Shown here in pieces: positions 54,214 to 63,268 of a stretch of 64,000 nt of DNA. This DNA comes from Corynebacterium frankenforstense (GTDB lineage Bacteria; Actinomycetota; Actinomycetes; Mycobacteriales; Mycobacteriaceae): positions 7,483 to 71,482 of the forward strand of contig NZ_JASODI010000013.1 in assembly GCF_030211955.1 (NCBI RefSeq), read 5' to 3'. The number at the start of each line of letters is the position of its first letter. The first letter of the stretch is position 1. The translations under genes were made by a program, and so were the position numbers. The notes under the pieces are model-generated. The model saw nothing but the letters and a program-made list of their open reading frames with translations. It had not been told where the DNA came from and made no database searches.

Positions 54214-54495
54214 ATGAAGTTCATGGCCATGTGTTCCTCCGGACTCGGCTCCTCCTTCCTCGTGGAGATGAACATCAAGAAGGCGCTCGACACGATCGGC
54301 TTCTCCGACTACGAGGTCACCCACTCTGATCTCGGCGGCGCCTCGACCAACGACGCCGACCTGTTCATCGTCGGCCGCGACCTGGAGGACGCCGCCTCCG
54401 GCTTCGAACCGCGCATCCTCCTGGACAGCATCATCGACCAGAACGAGCTCGAGACGAAGCTGCGCGATCACCTGTCCGCCAACGGACTGATCTAG
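54214..54495 (+). CDS. PTS enzyme IIB (lactate/ascorbate type)
   Basis: A 93-residue IIB whose phosphocysteine is Cys 7 in MAMCSSGLGSSFLVEMNIKKAL, a P-loop-like motif typical of UlaB/SgaB. The remainder has the small Rossmann-like pattern DLFIVGRDLEDAA and LDSIIDQNELETKLRD. ATG 54214 with AACGAAAGG upstream. It lies 74 bases after IIA and 40 bases before IIC. Confidence 0.88.
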   Translation: MKFMAMCSSGLGSSFLVEMNIKKALDTIGFSDYEVTHSDLGGASTNDADLFIVGRDLEDAASGFEPRILLDSIIDQNELETKLRDHLSANGLI

Positions 54496-54535
54496 CCGCG
54501 CCACACCACCACCGAACCGCCAGAGAGGAAGAATC

Positions 54536-55920
54536 ATGGACGGCCTGTTGAACGTTCTGGTGGACATTTTCCGCCAGCCGGCTGTGATCATCGCGCTCAT
54601 CGCCCTGCTGGGCCTGCTGCTGCAGAAGAAGAGCTTCTCCGACACCATGAAGGGCACCATCAAGTCCTTCATCGGCTTCCTGGTCCTCGCGGCCGGAGCC
54701 GGCATCGTCGATTCGGCCCTGAAACCGTTCGGCCAGATGTTCCAGGACGTCTTCCATGTCCAGGGCGTAGTGCCGAACAACGAGGCGATCGTCGCACCGG
54801 CCCTCGTGGAGTACGGCACCGTGGCGGCCCTGATCTTCTTCTTCGGCATGGTCGTCAACATCGCCTTCGCGCGGCTGACCAACTTCAAGTACATCTACCT
54901 GTCCGGTCACGTCGCGCTGTACCAGTCGGTGATGATCGCCATCATCTTCATGGTCTCCGGCATGCCCGCCTGGCAGGCCGTCGTCTTCGGCGCGCTCGCC
55001 GAGGGCGTGATCACGACGGTCTCGCCGGCCCTGGCCCAGCCGTTCATGCACCGTGTGACCGGTTCCGACGACGTCGCGCTGGGCCACACCGGTGGCATCG
55101 GCATCGCCTTCGCCGGCCTGCTGGCCAAGCTGACCGGCGGTGCCCCGGAGAACTCCACCGAGAAGATGAATGTGCCGAAGAACCTCAGCTTCGTGCGCGA
55201 CACCAACGTGGTGATCTTCCTGTCGATGTCCGTGGTCTTCGTCGTCGTGGCGCTGATCGCCGGCCCGACCTACGTCCAGGAGAACATCTCCGACGGCCAG
55301 AACTACATCCTGTGGGCCTTCATGCAGGCCGGTATGTTCACCGCCGGCGTCTTCGTGATCCTCGCGGGCGTGCGCACCGTGCTGAACGAGATCGTCCCCG
55401 CCTTCCAGGGCATCTCCGCGAAGCTGGTGCCCAACTCCAAGCCGGCCCTGGACGTGCCGATCACCTTCACCTTCGCCCCCCCAACGCCGTGATGGTCGGC
55501 TTCTTCTCCTCGCTGGTCGCCGGGACCGTCTGCATGATCGTCTTCGGCCTGTGCAGCTGGACGATCATCATCCCGGGCGTGATCGCCCACTTCATGACGG
55601 GCGCGGCCTCCGGTGTCATCGGCAACTCCGTCGGCGGCCGCCGCGGTGCCATCATCTGCGCCTTCGGAAACGGTGTGGTCATCTCGGTCGTCCCGCTGGT
55701 GCTCGTGCCGTTCCTCGGTGAGCTCGGCAGCGCCTCGGCCACCTTCTCCGACTCCGACTTCGGTGTCTTCGGCCTGTACTACGGCCTGATGAGCAACTTC
55801 GGCCAGTACGGAATCATCGGCGCAGTCGTCATCGCGGTCGTGCTGCTCTTCGTCGCGAGTGCCTTCGTCGGCCGCTCCCGCACGGCCATGGCCGCCCAGG
55901 GCATGCCCGCGGAGAAGTAG
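54536..55920 (+). pseudogene. PTS enzyme IIC, UlaA/SgaT-like, interrupted by a frameshift at a C7 tract
   Basis: Membrane channel component of an ascorbate-type PTS. From ATG 54536 the reading frame encodes about 313 normal residues with UlaA features (SGHVALYQSVMIAIIFMVSG, HTGGIGIAF), and ends prematurely at TGA 55490-55492 after FTFAPPTP. The rest (NAVMVGFFSSLVAGTVCMIVF to AMAAQGMPAEK) continues in the -1 frame to 55920. The break is at CCCCCCC (55476-55482). Deleting two C, adding one C, or a -1 ribosomal slip at C-CCC-CCA would each restore a full protein of about 461 residues with FAP(P)NAV, the conserved UlaA motif. Codon use stays normal on both sides, so any loss is very recent, or it is a sequencing error. 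Confidence 0.85.
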
Positions 55921-55947
55921 CCCTCCCCCGTTTCAATTGACGACGCG

Positions 55948-55978
55948 GCGTGCGGTGCGCCCATCGCGCACCGCACGC
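55948..55978. terminator. Hairpin between the PTS operon and hflX
   Basis: Perfect 13-bp stem GCGTGCGGTGCGC / GCGCACCGCACGC with a 5-base loop and no U-tract, between convergent genes. It is directly preceded by a copy of ATTGACGACG (55936-55945). Confidence 0.6.
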
Positions 55979-56007
55979 GGCATCTGCGTGTGTGCGATGC
56001 CTGCCCG

Positions 56008-57570
<1,563 letters not shown>

Positions 57571-57660
57571 TGCCCTCCATTGTCCCACGTCGCCGCGACG
57601 GCCGTGCCGGCGCTCCCCCGTCAGCGGGCTCCCGGGTGCCTGCCCGCGCGGGCGCGCACG

Positions 57661-57666
57661 TAGAAT
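57661..57666 (+). promoter_or_regulatory. -10 element TAGAAT, leaderless start of the Cys-tail protein
   Basis: Exactly seven bases before ATG 57674. Confidence 0.55.
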
Positions 57667-57673
57667 CGTGCGC

Positions 57674-58423
57674 ATGAGCGACGACCTGAAGAGCATCGGC
57701 CTGGACTTCGACCGCTGGCAGGACGCGGTCGAGGCGGCCATCGGCACCGACCGACTCGCCGTGACCGGCGCCGTGCGCGGCGGCCAGCTGATCCAGTACA
57801 GCGACCCCTCCGGCGCACAGATCAACATACTCGCCGTCGAGCCGTACTCGACCTGGGCGGGCTTTGACGCGCAGTCCCAGACCACCGGCACCGTCGACAT
57901 GGTCAACGACGTCCTCGCACTGGTCGACGTCACCGACCCGGCCGGCCAGGAGCTGGGCACCATCACCGCGAACCTCTCGCAGGGCCCGCTGTTCTACGAG
58001 GTCGGCCCGCAGCCCGAGCAGCCGCTGGGCATCACCGCCCTGGCGCTCGACGCGCAGGTCTACCCCTCCGACGTCGAGTACGAGAAGGCCACCGGCGAGG
58101 TCTTCGGCGTGGTCTACTCCGAGGGCGCGCAGCTGATCGCCTCCGGCTCCGGTGCCGCGGTGCCCGACGCCGGCGCGCAGTTCTCCGCCCGCGTGATCAC
58201 CGCCGAGCGCCGCACCAGCACCCTGACCGGCCAGGCGTTCATCCACGCCACCGTCGAGGGCCCCTTCCCCTTCGACGTCTGCCTGCCCGACGCGGCCGAG
58301 GTGCCCCAGCCGGGCGCCGTGATCGCCGGCACCGCCCTGATGGCCGCCTCCGTCCTGGTCACCGGCGGTGGCTGCGGCGGCTGCGGCTGCGGCGCCGGCG
58401 GGTGCGGCTGCGGCGGGCACTGA
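57674..58423 (+). CDS. Conserved hypothetical protein with Gly/Cys tail
   Basis: A 249-residue protein I cannot assign. The body is acidic and soluble (MSDDLKSIGLDFDRWQDAVE, then INILAVEPYSTWAGFDAQSQ; GQAFIHATVEGPFPFDVCLP). A weak hydrophobic segment near the end (VIAGTALMAASVLVTG) is followed directly by a tail of six Cys among Gly residues, GGGCGGCGCGAGGCGCGGH. The tail could bind metal or anchor the protein. A leaderless ATG at 57674 fits the TAGAAT box; two codons earlier a GTG is possible. The downstream gene starts three bases after the stop, so they form an operon. Confidence 0.75.
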   Translation: MSDDLKSIGLDFDRWQDAVEAAIGTDRLAVTGAVRGGQLIQYSDPSGAQINILAVEPYSTWAGFDAQSQTTGTVDMVNDVLALVDVTDPAGQELGTITANLSQGPLFYEVGPQPEQPLGITALALDAQVYPSDVEYEKATGEVFGVVYSEGAQLIASGSGAAVPDAGAQFSARVITAERRTSTLTGQAFIHATVEGPFPFDVCLPDAAEVPQPGAVIAGTALMAASVLVTGGGCGGCGCGAGGCGCGGH

Positions 58424-58426
58424 CCG

Positions 58427-58969
58427 ATGCCGCCCGCACCGCAACGCGGTGTCCCGCGGCTCTACCTGATCGGGTTGGCCGCCGGCTGCGTGCTGCTGGT
58501 CTGGCTGATGAAGCTGCCCGGGCTGCTGCTCGCGGGCATGCTGCTGACCGTGGTCTTCGTGGCCACCCGCCGCGACCCGGGCGCGGCCGGGCGGGAGGCC
58601 GCGGCGCTGACGAACTCCGTGCGCCTTTCGGCGGAGGACATCCGCGACGTGCTCGAGGCCTTCGAGAAGTTCCGCACCTCACAGGATGCCGACGCGCTGG
58701 CCGACCGCACCTTCAACCGGCCCGCACTGGCGGACCCGGACACCTCCGACCCGGAGATCCAGCGCTTCCACTACCAGTGCCACGGCGCGCGGCGCTTCCT
58801 CAACCGCCTCGAAGCGCGCCTGGCCGACCCGGACATGACGGTCCGTGACCTCGAGCGCCTGCTCGCGGTCACCGACCGGCGCGCGGTCGAGCTCGAGGAG
58901 TCGTGGCTGACCGCACGGCGCGCGGCCCGGCGCATCGGGCGACGCGGGCGGGGTCTGGACCGGGACTGA
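58427..58969 (+). CDS. Conserved hypothetical membrane protein
   Basis: A 180-residue protein, not assigned. The N-terminus has two adjacent helices (LYLIGLAAGCVLLVWLM and LPGLLLAGMLLTVVFVATRR). They are followed by a cytoplasmic Arg/Ala/Glu-rich helical region with LSAEDIRDVLEAFEKFRTSQDA and RFLNRLEARLADPDMTVRDL, ending in a basic RRAARRIGRRGRGLDRD. Coupled to the preceding gene by a 3-base gap. Mycobacteria and corynebacteria carry small membrane proteins of this kind near hflX/miaB, so orthology is likely but unproven. Confidence 0.72.
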   Translation: MPPAPQRGVPRLYLIGLAAGCVLLVWLMKLPGLLLAGMLLTVVFVATRRDPGAAGREAAALTNSVRLSAEDIRDVLEAFEKFRTSQDADALADRTFNRPALADPDTSDPEIQRFHYQCHGARRFLNRLEARLADPDMTVRDLERLLAVTDRRAVELEESWLTARRAARRIGRRGRGLDRD

Positions 58970-59000
58970 GGCAGGGCCGCCGGCACGGGCCGCCGGCGCG

Positions 59001-59075
59001 GGCCGCACGCTTGTCCACCAGGGACGGCCGCACGCTTGTACACCAGGGACGGCCACACGCTTTTCCACCGGGGAC
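59001..59075. repeat. Three tandem 25-bp repeats leading into element B
   Basis: Units 59001-59025, 59026-59050 and 59051-59075 share GGCC(G/A)CACGCTT with a CACC(A/G)GGGAC end. The third abuts the first hairpin arm at 59076, and part of it (TTTTCC...CCGGG) is also present left of copy A. Confidence 0.85.
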
Positions 59076-59204
59076 GTCAGAGTATGCGACGACGGCGTCG
59101 CACACTCTGACGGTCACACGACCGTTACGCGAAAACCCGCAGGTCAGATCCTCGACGAAAAACGGGCGGTCAGATTGTGCGACCGCGACGTCGCACAATC
59201 TGAC
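59076..59204. repeat. 129-bp double-hairpin element, copy B
   Basis: Aligns to copy A (51138-51266) without gaps; by hand count 16 of 129 bases differ, mainly in the two 8-base loops and the linker. Hairpin 1 59076-59089 / 59098-59111 (one mismatch), hairpin 2 59169-59182 / 59191-59204. Like copy A it lies between two convergent genes. Confidence 0.9.
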
Positions 59205-59236
59205 GCCCAGCCCCGGCAGGGTCCGAGACCCGCCCC

Positions 59237-60475
59237 CTACCGCACCCCGTCGGTGCCGTGCCGGTCCAGCCAGGCATCGATGCCGCCGCGCAGGCTGACC
59301 AGCCCGTCGAAGCCGCGGTCGGTAAGAGTCTGAACGGCCAGCACCGAGCGCACCCCGCCGGCGCAGTAGACCACCACCGGGGCATCCTCCGCGGCATCCG
59401 GCAGCTCGGGGTCACGCCCCGCAAGCAGGTCAGGCAGCGGGACGTGCACGGCACCGGGCATGTGGAAGGCCTCGTACTCGGAGTCGTCGCGGACGTCGAG
59501 GAGCACCGCCCCCTCGGGGATCTCGGAGACCTCGCGCACCTGGCGCTCCCCCGCCCCGCCGGCCACCGAACCACCGGCGCCAGCGCCGCCACCGACAGCA
59601 CCGGCTTCACCAGCCCCGCCAGCCACGCCCGCGCTGCCGCCGACGGAACCGTCACCTGGCTCCTCGACCGAGCCACCGCAAACCGCATCCCCCACCACGG
59701 AACCGTCGACCAGGAACTCCCCGGCAGCAACCCGGCGCGCCACCTCGGGATCCCCCACCAGCGGCACGTACTCCCAGCGCCCGACCAGCGAGTCCAGGTA
59801 ACCCAGCGTCCCGCACAGGACCTCGCCGCCCCCGGTGACCACCTTCAACGCCTCCATCGCCATCGCGGAGCCGACCTGGCCGACCACGGGCCCGAGCACC
59901 CCGGCCTGCGCGCACGAGGGCACCGAGCCGGGCGCCGGCGGCGCGGGGAAGAGGTCCTCGTAGACCGGCCCGCGGGTGGCGGCGAAGACGGACATCTGCG
60001 CCTCGAAGCCCAGGATGGAGCCCCACACGTGCGGGATCCCCGCCCGCGCGCAGGCCCAGGAGGCGGTGTGGCGCGCGGCGAAGTTGTCGGCGCCGTCGAG
60101 GAGCACCGCGGCGTCGCCAAGCACCTCGGCGGCGTTGGCCGGGGTCAGCCGCTCACGCACGGCGCGCACCTCGATGTCGGGGTTAAGCGCGAGCATCGCC
60201 GCGCGCGCCGAGTCGGCCTTGGGCTCGCCGATGCGCGCGGTGGCGTGGATGACCTGGCGGTGCAGGTTGGACAGGTCCACGACGTCGTCGTCGATGACGG
60301 TGATCCGCCCCACCCCGGCGCCCGCAAGGTACAGCAGCGCGGGCGAGCCGAGCCCGCCGGCGCCGAGCACCGCGACGTGCGCCCCGGCCAGCGCCTCCTG
60401 CCCGGCGCGCCCGAAGCCGGCCAGGGTCAGCTGGCGCCGGTAGCGGGCGACGGCGCGCGCGTCGAGCCGGCTCAC
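59237..60475 (-). CDS. MoeB/ThiF-type adenylyltransferase fused to a rhodanese domain
   Basis: E1-like enzyme that adenylates the C-terminal Gly of a MoaD/ThiS-type protein, with a rhodanese sulfurtransferase domain supplying sulfur (MoeZR type). The 412-residue protein has the nucleotide loop VLGAGGLGSPALLYLAGAG, DDDVVDLSNLHRQVIH, and VPSCAQAGVLGPVVGQ with the conserved Cys near residue 188. A Gly/Ala/Ser-rich linker (about 262-312) leads to the rhodanese domain with its active Cys in VVYCAGGVRS (about 371). The zinc-binding CxxC pairs of MoeB/ThiF are absent (VYEDLFP where CYRCLFP is usual). GTG 60475 overlaps the moaE stop. Confidence 0.87.
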   Translation of the reverse strand: MSRLDARAVARYRRQLTLAGFGRAGQEALAGAHVAVLGAGGLGSPALLYLAGAGVGRITVIDDDVVDLSNLHRQVIHATARIGEPKADSARAAMLALNPDIEVRAVRERLTPANAAEVLGDAAVLLDGADNFAARHTASWACARAGIPHVWGSILGFEAQMSVFAATRGPVYEDLFPAPPAPGSVPSCAQAGVLGPVVGQVGSAMAMEALKVVTGGGEVLCGTLGYLDSLVGRWEYVPLVGDPEVARRVAAGEFLVDGSVVGDAVCGGSVEEPGDGSVGGSAGVAGGAGEAGAVGGGAGAGGSVAGGAGERQVREVSEIPEGAVLLDVRDDSEYEAFHMPGAVHVPLPDLLAGRDPELPDAAEDAPVVVYCAGGVRSVLAVQTLTDRGFDGLVSLRGGIDAWLDRHGTDGVR

Positions 60476-61002
60476 TCCAGGCCCACCCAATGGTTGGTGC
60501 CGTCGGCCATCTCCTGCTCCTTCCACACGGGCACGCGCGCCTTGACCTCGTCGACGACCTCGGTGGCCGCGGCGAAGGCGGCCGCCCGGTGCGCGGCGGC
60601 GACCACGACGTAGAACGCGGTGTCGCCGATGGCCAGTGCGCCGGTGCGGTGGGCGGCCCACACCCGTGCGTGCGGATGCCGCTTGACGACGTCGCGCACG
60701 ACCTCACCCATGACGTCACCCGCCGTGGGGTGCGCCGTGTAGGTCAGAGCGTTGACGTCCGCGCCGCCGTCGTGGTCGCGGACCACGCCGTCGAAGGTGA
60801 CCACAGCTCCCATGGCGGGCGTGGCGGTCGCGGCGCGGGCCTCGGCGGCGAGGTCCTCGAGGCGGTCCTCGGTGAGAAAGGCGGCGATGACGCGGCCGGT
60901 CTGCTCGTGGACGCGGGCGGGGTCCTCCCCCGGGGTCAGCGGCTGCGCTTCGGCTCCGGCGGCCGCGTCAGTGGCCGCGTCGGTGGTGGGGTCAGTGGGC
61001 AT
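60472..61002 (-). CDS. moaE: Molybdopterin synthase catalytic subunit MoaE
   Basis: Large subunit of molybdopterin synthase, inserting sulfur from MoaD into precursor Z. The 176-residue protein has a disordered Thr/Ala-rich N-terminal extension of about 35 residues. It then has GAVVTFDGVVRDHDGG, LTYTAHPTAGDVM, RVWAAHRTGALAIGD and the catalytic VPVWKEQEMADG. It overlaps mog by 11 bases upstream and the moeB-like gene by four bases downstream, so the three genes are one tightly packed unit. Confidence 0.92.
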   Translation of the reverse strand: MPTDPTTDAATDAAAGAEAQPLTPGEDPARVHEQTGRVIAAFLTEDRLEDLAAEARAATATPAMGAVVTFDGVVRDHDGGADVNALTYTAHPTAGDVMGEVVRDVVKRHPHARVWAAHRTGALAIGDTAFYVVVAAAHRAAAFAAATEVVDEVKARVPVWKEQEMADGTNHWVGLE

Positions 61003-61492
61003 GGTGTCCCTCCAGCATGTCGGCGAGGTGGTCGATGAGCGGGTCGAGGGTGGCGATGCCGTCCTTGACCGCGCCGCGCGAGCCCGGCAGCGTCATCACG
61101 AAGGTGCGCCCGACGGTGCCGGCGACCGCGCGGGACAGCGCGGCGTGCGGGGTGGCGGCGGCCCCGGTGGTGAAGAAGGCCTGCACCACCCCGGGCAGGG
61201 TGCGCTCGAGGTGGGGTTCGACGGCCTCGACGGTGCAGTCGTCGTCGGTGATCCCGGTGCCGCCGGTGGTCAGCAGGACCCTCGGCAGCAGGCCGGGGTC
61301 GGCGAAGAGCTCGCCGAGGACGGTCTCGATTTCGGCGTCGGCGACGACGACGGCCTCGGGGGTCTCGAAGCCGCGGGAGCGCAGCCACTCGACGAGCAGC
61401 GGGCCGGTGCGGTCGGTGTAGGTGCCGTCGGCGGCACGCGTCGAGGCGACGACGACGAGCGCGTCGCGGGTGCCGGTCGCGGGTTCAGACAC
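60992..61492 (-). CDS. mog: MogA/MoaB-family molybdopterin adenylyltransferase
   Basis: Adenylates molybdopterin before molybdate insertion by MoeA. The 166-residue protein has LVVVASTRAADGTYTDRTGPLL, the LLTTGGTGITDDDCTVEAVE motif with the phosphate-binding GGTG and catalytic acidic residues, and MTLPGSRGAVKDGIATLDPLI. A second family member lies at 63243; which of the two is the true adenylyltransferase cannot be told from sequence. ATG 61492; overlaps moaE by 11 bases. Confidence 0.87.
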   Translation of the reverse strand: MSEPATGTRDALVVVASTRAADGTYTDRTGPLLVEWLRSRGFETPEAVVVADAEIETVLGELFADPGLLPRVLLTTGGTGITDDDCTVEAVEPHLERTLPGVVQAFFTTGAAATPHAALSRAVAGTVGRTFVMTLPGSRGAVKDGIATLDPLIDHLADMLEGHHAH

Positions 61493-61599
61493 GGTGGATC
61501 CTTCCTGTTCGTGGGCGGGGCCGGGCCGGTGGGCGGGAGCCGCCGGCCGGGCCGGGGCCGAAGCCTCCGCCCGGTGCCGGTGAGCCGGGACGCCGGCCC

Positions 61600-62856
61600 C
61601 TACAGCCGGTGGACGGTCACGGCGTCCCCGGCGGCCAGGTGGGCCCCCGAGGGTACCTCGATGAGGCAGTCGGCCCCGACGGCCTGGGAGATCAGGTGGC
61701 TGCCCGGCCCTCCCAGCGGCGTGGCGGTCACCACACTCGCGTCGCCCGCCGCCGCACCAGGCTCAGCGCCCGGCGCCGCCCCGGCGCCGGCCTGCGCCCC
61801 ACGTCCCAGGTACCCGCGACGGAACTGCACGCGGGCGTCGGAAAGGCCGTCCAACGCCTCGGTCAGCCGCGCGGTCTCGGGGGCGGGCGCCTCGCCGAGC
61901 GCGGGGGCGACGAAGAGCCGGAAGCTGACCATCGTCGAGACGGGGTTGCCGGGCAGGCAGACCACGGGCACCCCACCCAGGCGTCCGATACCCTGCGGGC
62001 CGCCGGGCTGCTGGGTGACGTGGCCGAACCAGACGTCCTGGCCGTCGGCCTCGAGGAGCTGGCGGACGGCCTCGAAGCGGCCGTGCGAGATGCCTCCGGA
62101 GGTCACCGCCACGTCCGGCCGGTGCTTCTCGATCGCGGCGGCGAGGTCGGCGCCGAGGCGCCCCGGGTCGTCGTCGGTGCGCACGCGGGCCACCGGCTCG
62201 AGGCCGTGGCGGCGGCACAGCTCGGCGAGCATGGGGCCGTTGGAGTCCGGGATGGTCGCCGCGCCGTCGGGGTCGTCGACGACCTCGGCGCCGCCGGTGC
62301 AGATGAGCACGCGGGCCCGGGCGCGCACCCGCACGCGCGACACGGAGGCGTTGATCAGGGCGGCCAGGGTGATCGCGTCGACGCGCCGGCCGGCCGGGGC
62401 CACCACGGCACCGCGGGCGAGGTCGGAGCCGGCCGCGCGCACGAACTTGCCGGTGGTGGTCGCCGGCACGTGCACCTCCCCGGCGGCCTCGGCGGCGGTG
62501 AAGCTGTCCGGCTCGCACTTCTCCACCGGCACCACGGCGGCGGTGCCGGCGGGCAGCTTCGAGCCGGTCATCACGGGCACCGCGCGGCCGGCCACGCCCT
62601 CGGGCACGACCTCGGCGGGGTCGGTGCCGGCGGGCACGGTCGGGCCCACGGGCAGCGCGGCGGGCAGTGTCTCCAGCGCGGCGGCGTCGACGGCGTAGCC
62701 GTCCATCTGGGAGTTGTCGAAGCGCGGCGAGTCCGCGGCGGCGAGCGCGTCAGCGGCCAGTACGCGGCCGGCGGCCTCGCGGACGGCGACCTCCTCGGTG
62801 CGCGCCGGGCCGAGCAGACGACGCACGGCGGCGAGATGTTCCTCGGGACTACGCAT
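61600..62856 (-). CDS. moeA: Molybdopterin molybdenumtransferase MoeA
   Basis: Inserts molybdate into adenylated molybdopterin. The 418-residue protein has DSPRFDNSQMDGYAVDAA (domain 1), PVMTGSKLPAGTAAVVPVE, ICTGGAEVVDDP and the C-terminal PGNPVSTMVSFRLFVAPAL. The active-site loop reads TSGGISHGRFEAV, where most MoeA have GGxSxGxxD, so the catalytic Asp position is altered. A Gly/Ala linker near residue 370 separates domain 4. ATG 62856 is favoured by GGGAGAGG; a GTG at 62889 would add 11 residues. First gene of moeA-mog-moaE-moeB-like; divergent from moaD. Confidence 0.9.
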   Translation of the reverse strand: MRSPEEHLAAVRRLLGPARTEEVAVREAAGRVLAADALAAADSPRFDNSQMDGYAVDAAALETLPAALPVGPTVPAGTDPAEVVPEGVAGRAVPVMTGSKLPAGTAAVVPVEKCEPDSFTAAEAAGEVHVPATTTGKFVRAAGSDLARGAVVAPAGRRVDAITLAALINASVSRVRVRARARVLICTGGAEVVDDPDGAATIPDSNGPMLAELCRRHGLEPVARVRTDDDPGRLGADLAAAIEKHRPDVAVTSGGISHGRFEAVRQLLEADGQDVWFGHVTQQPGGPQGIGRLGGVPVVCLPGNPVSTMVSFRLFVAPALGEAPAPETARLTEALDGLSDARVQFRRGYLGRGAQAGAGAAPGAEPGAAAGDASVVTATPLGGPGSHLISQAVGADCLIEVPSGAHLAAGDAVTVHRL

Positions 62857-62912
62857 GTACGGCAGCCTCTCCCTTTCTCGGTTTTCCACGGCCCGCAGGT
62901 ACGGTCGGGCAC

Positions 62913-63176
62913 ATGTCCACGATAGAGGTCCACTACTTCGCCGCGGCGCGCGCGGCGGCCGGCACCGCCCTCGAGCGCGTCGAGGCGCCGGGCACCCTCA
63001 GCGAACTTGTCGGGCAGTTGGCGGCGGCCCACTCCGGCACCACGGAGGCGGGCATGTCCCTGGCCTCCGTTCTGGAGAGGTGCAGCTTCCTCGTCGACGG
63101 TGCGCGCAGCGAGCTCACCGCCCCGCTTGACGACGCCGCGCGCGTCGACGTACTGCCGCCCTTCGCCGGCGGTTAG
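62913..63176 (+). CDS. moaD: Molybdopterin synthase sulfur carrier MoaD
   Basis: Ubiquitin-like sulfur carrier: its C-terminal Gly-Gly is adenylated and thiocarboxylated, then gives sulfur to precursor Z with MoaE. The 87-residue protein starts MSTIEVHYFAAARAAAGT and ends DVLPPFAGG, the required diglycine terminus. CSFLVDGARSEL lies in the centre. The start is ATG 62913. Divergent from moeA (56 bases between) and convergent with the MoaB gene, where a short duplicated sequence fills the gap. Confidence 0.92.
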   Translation: MSTIEVHYFAAARAAAGTALERVEAPGTLSELVGQLAAAHSGTTEAGMSLASVLERCSFLVDGARSELTAPLDDAARVDVLPPFAGG

Positions 63177-63180
63177 AGGG

Positions 63181-63268
63181 ACTACTCCCCGAGCTGGCGG
63201 AAGATGCCACTGACACGCTCACCGTGCGTGTGTATGAGGGAACTACTCCCCGAGCTGGCGGAAGATGC
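63181..63268. repeat. 27-bp direct repeat derived from the moaB 3' end
   Basis: 63181-63207 and 63242-63268 are identical (ACTACTCCCCGAGCTGGCGG then AAGATGC), 61 bases apart. The right copy is the real 3' end of moaB including its stop; the left copy sits in the gap after moaD. Confidence 0.9.

Noticed and set aside
54536..55492. A naturally short IIC protein ending at 55492
   Set aside because: The missing conserved half follows directly in another frame, so truncation by frameshift is the simpler reading.
58869..59198. Small minus-strand genes through the double-hairpin elements (MCD..VAQSD peptides, also 50937-51260)
   Set aside because: The similarity of the two peptides follows from the DNA repeat. 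Differences are mostly amino-acid changing and sit in the hairpin loops, while the stems are preserved. This favours a nucleic-acid element.
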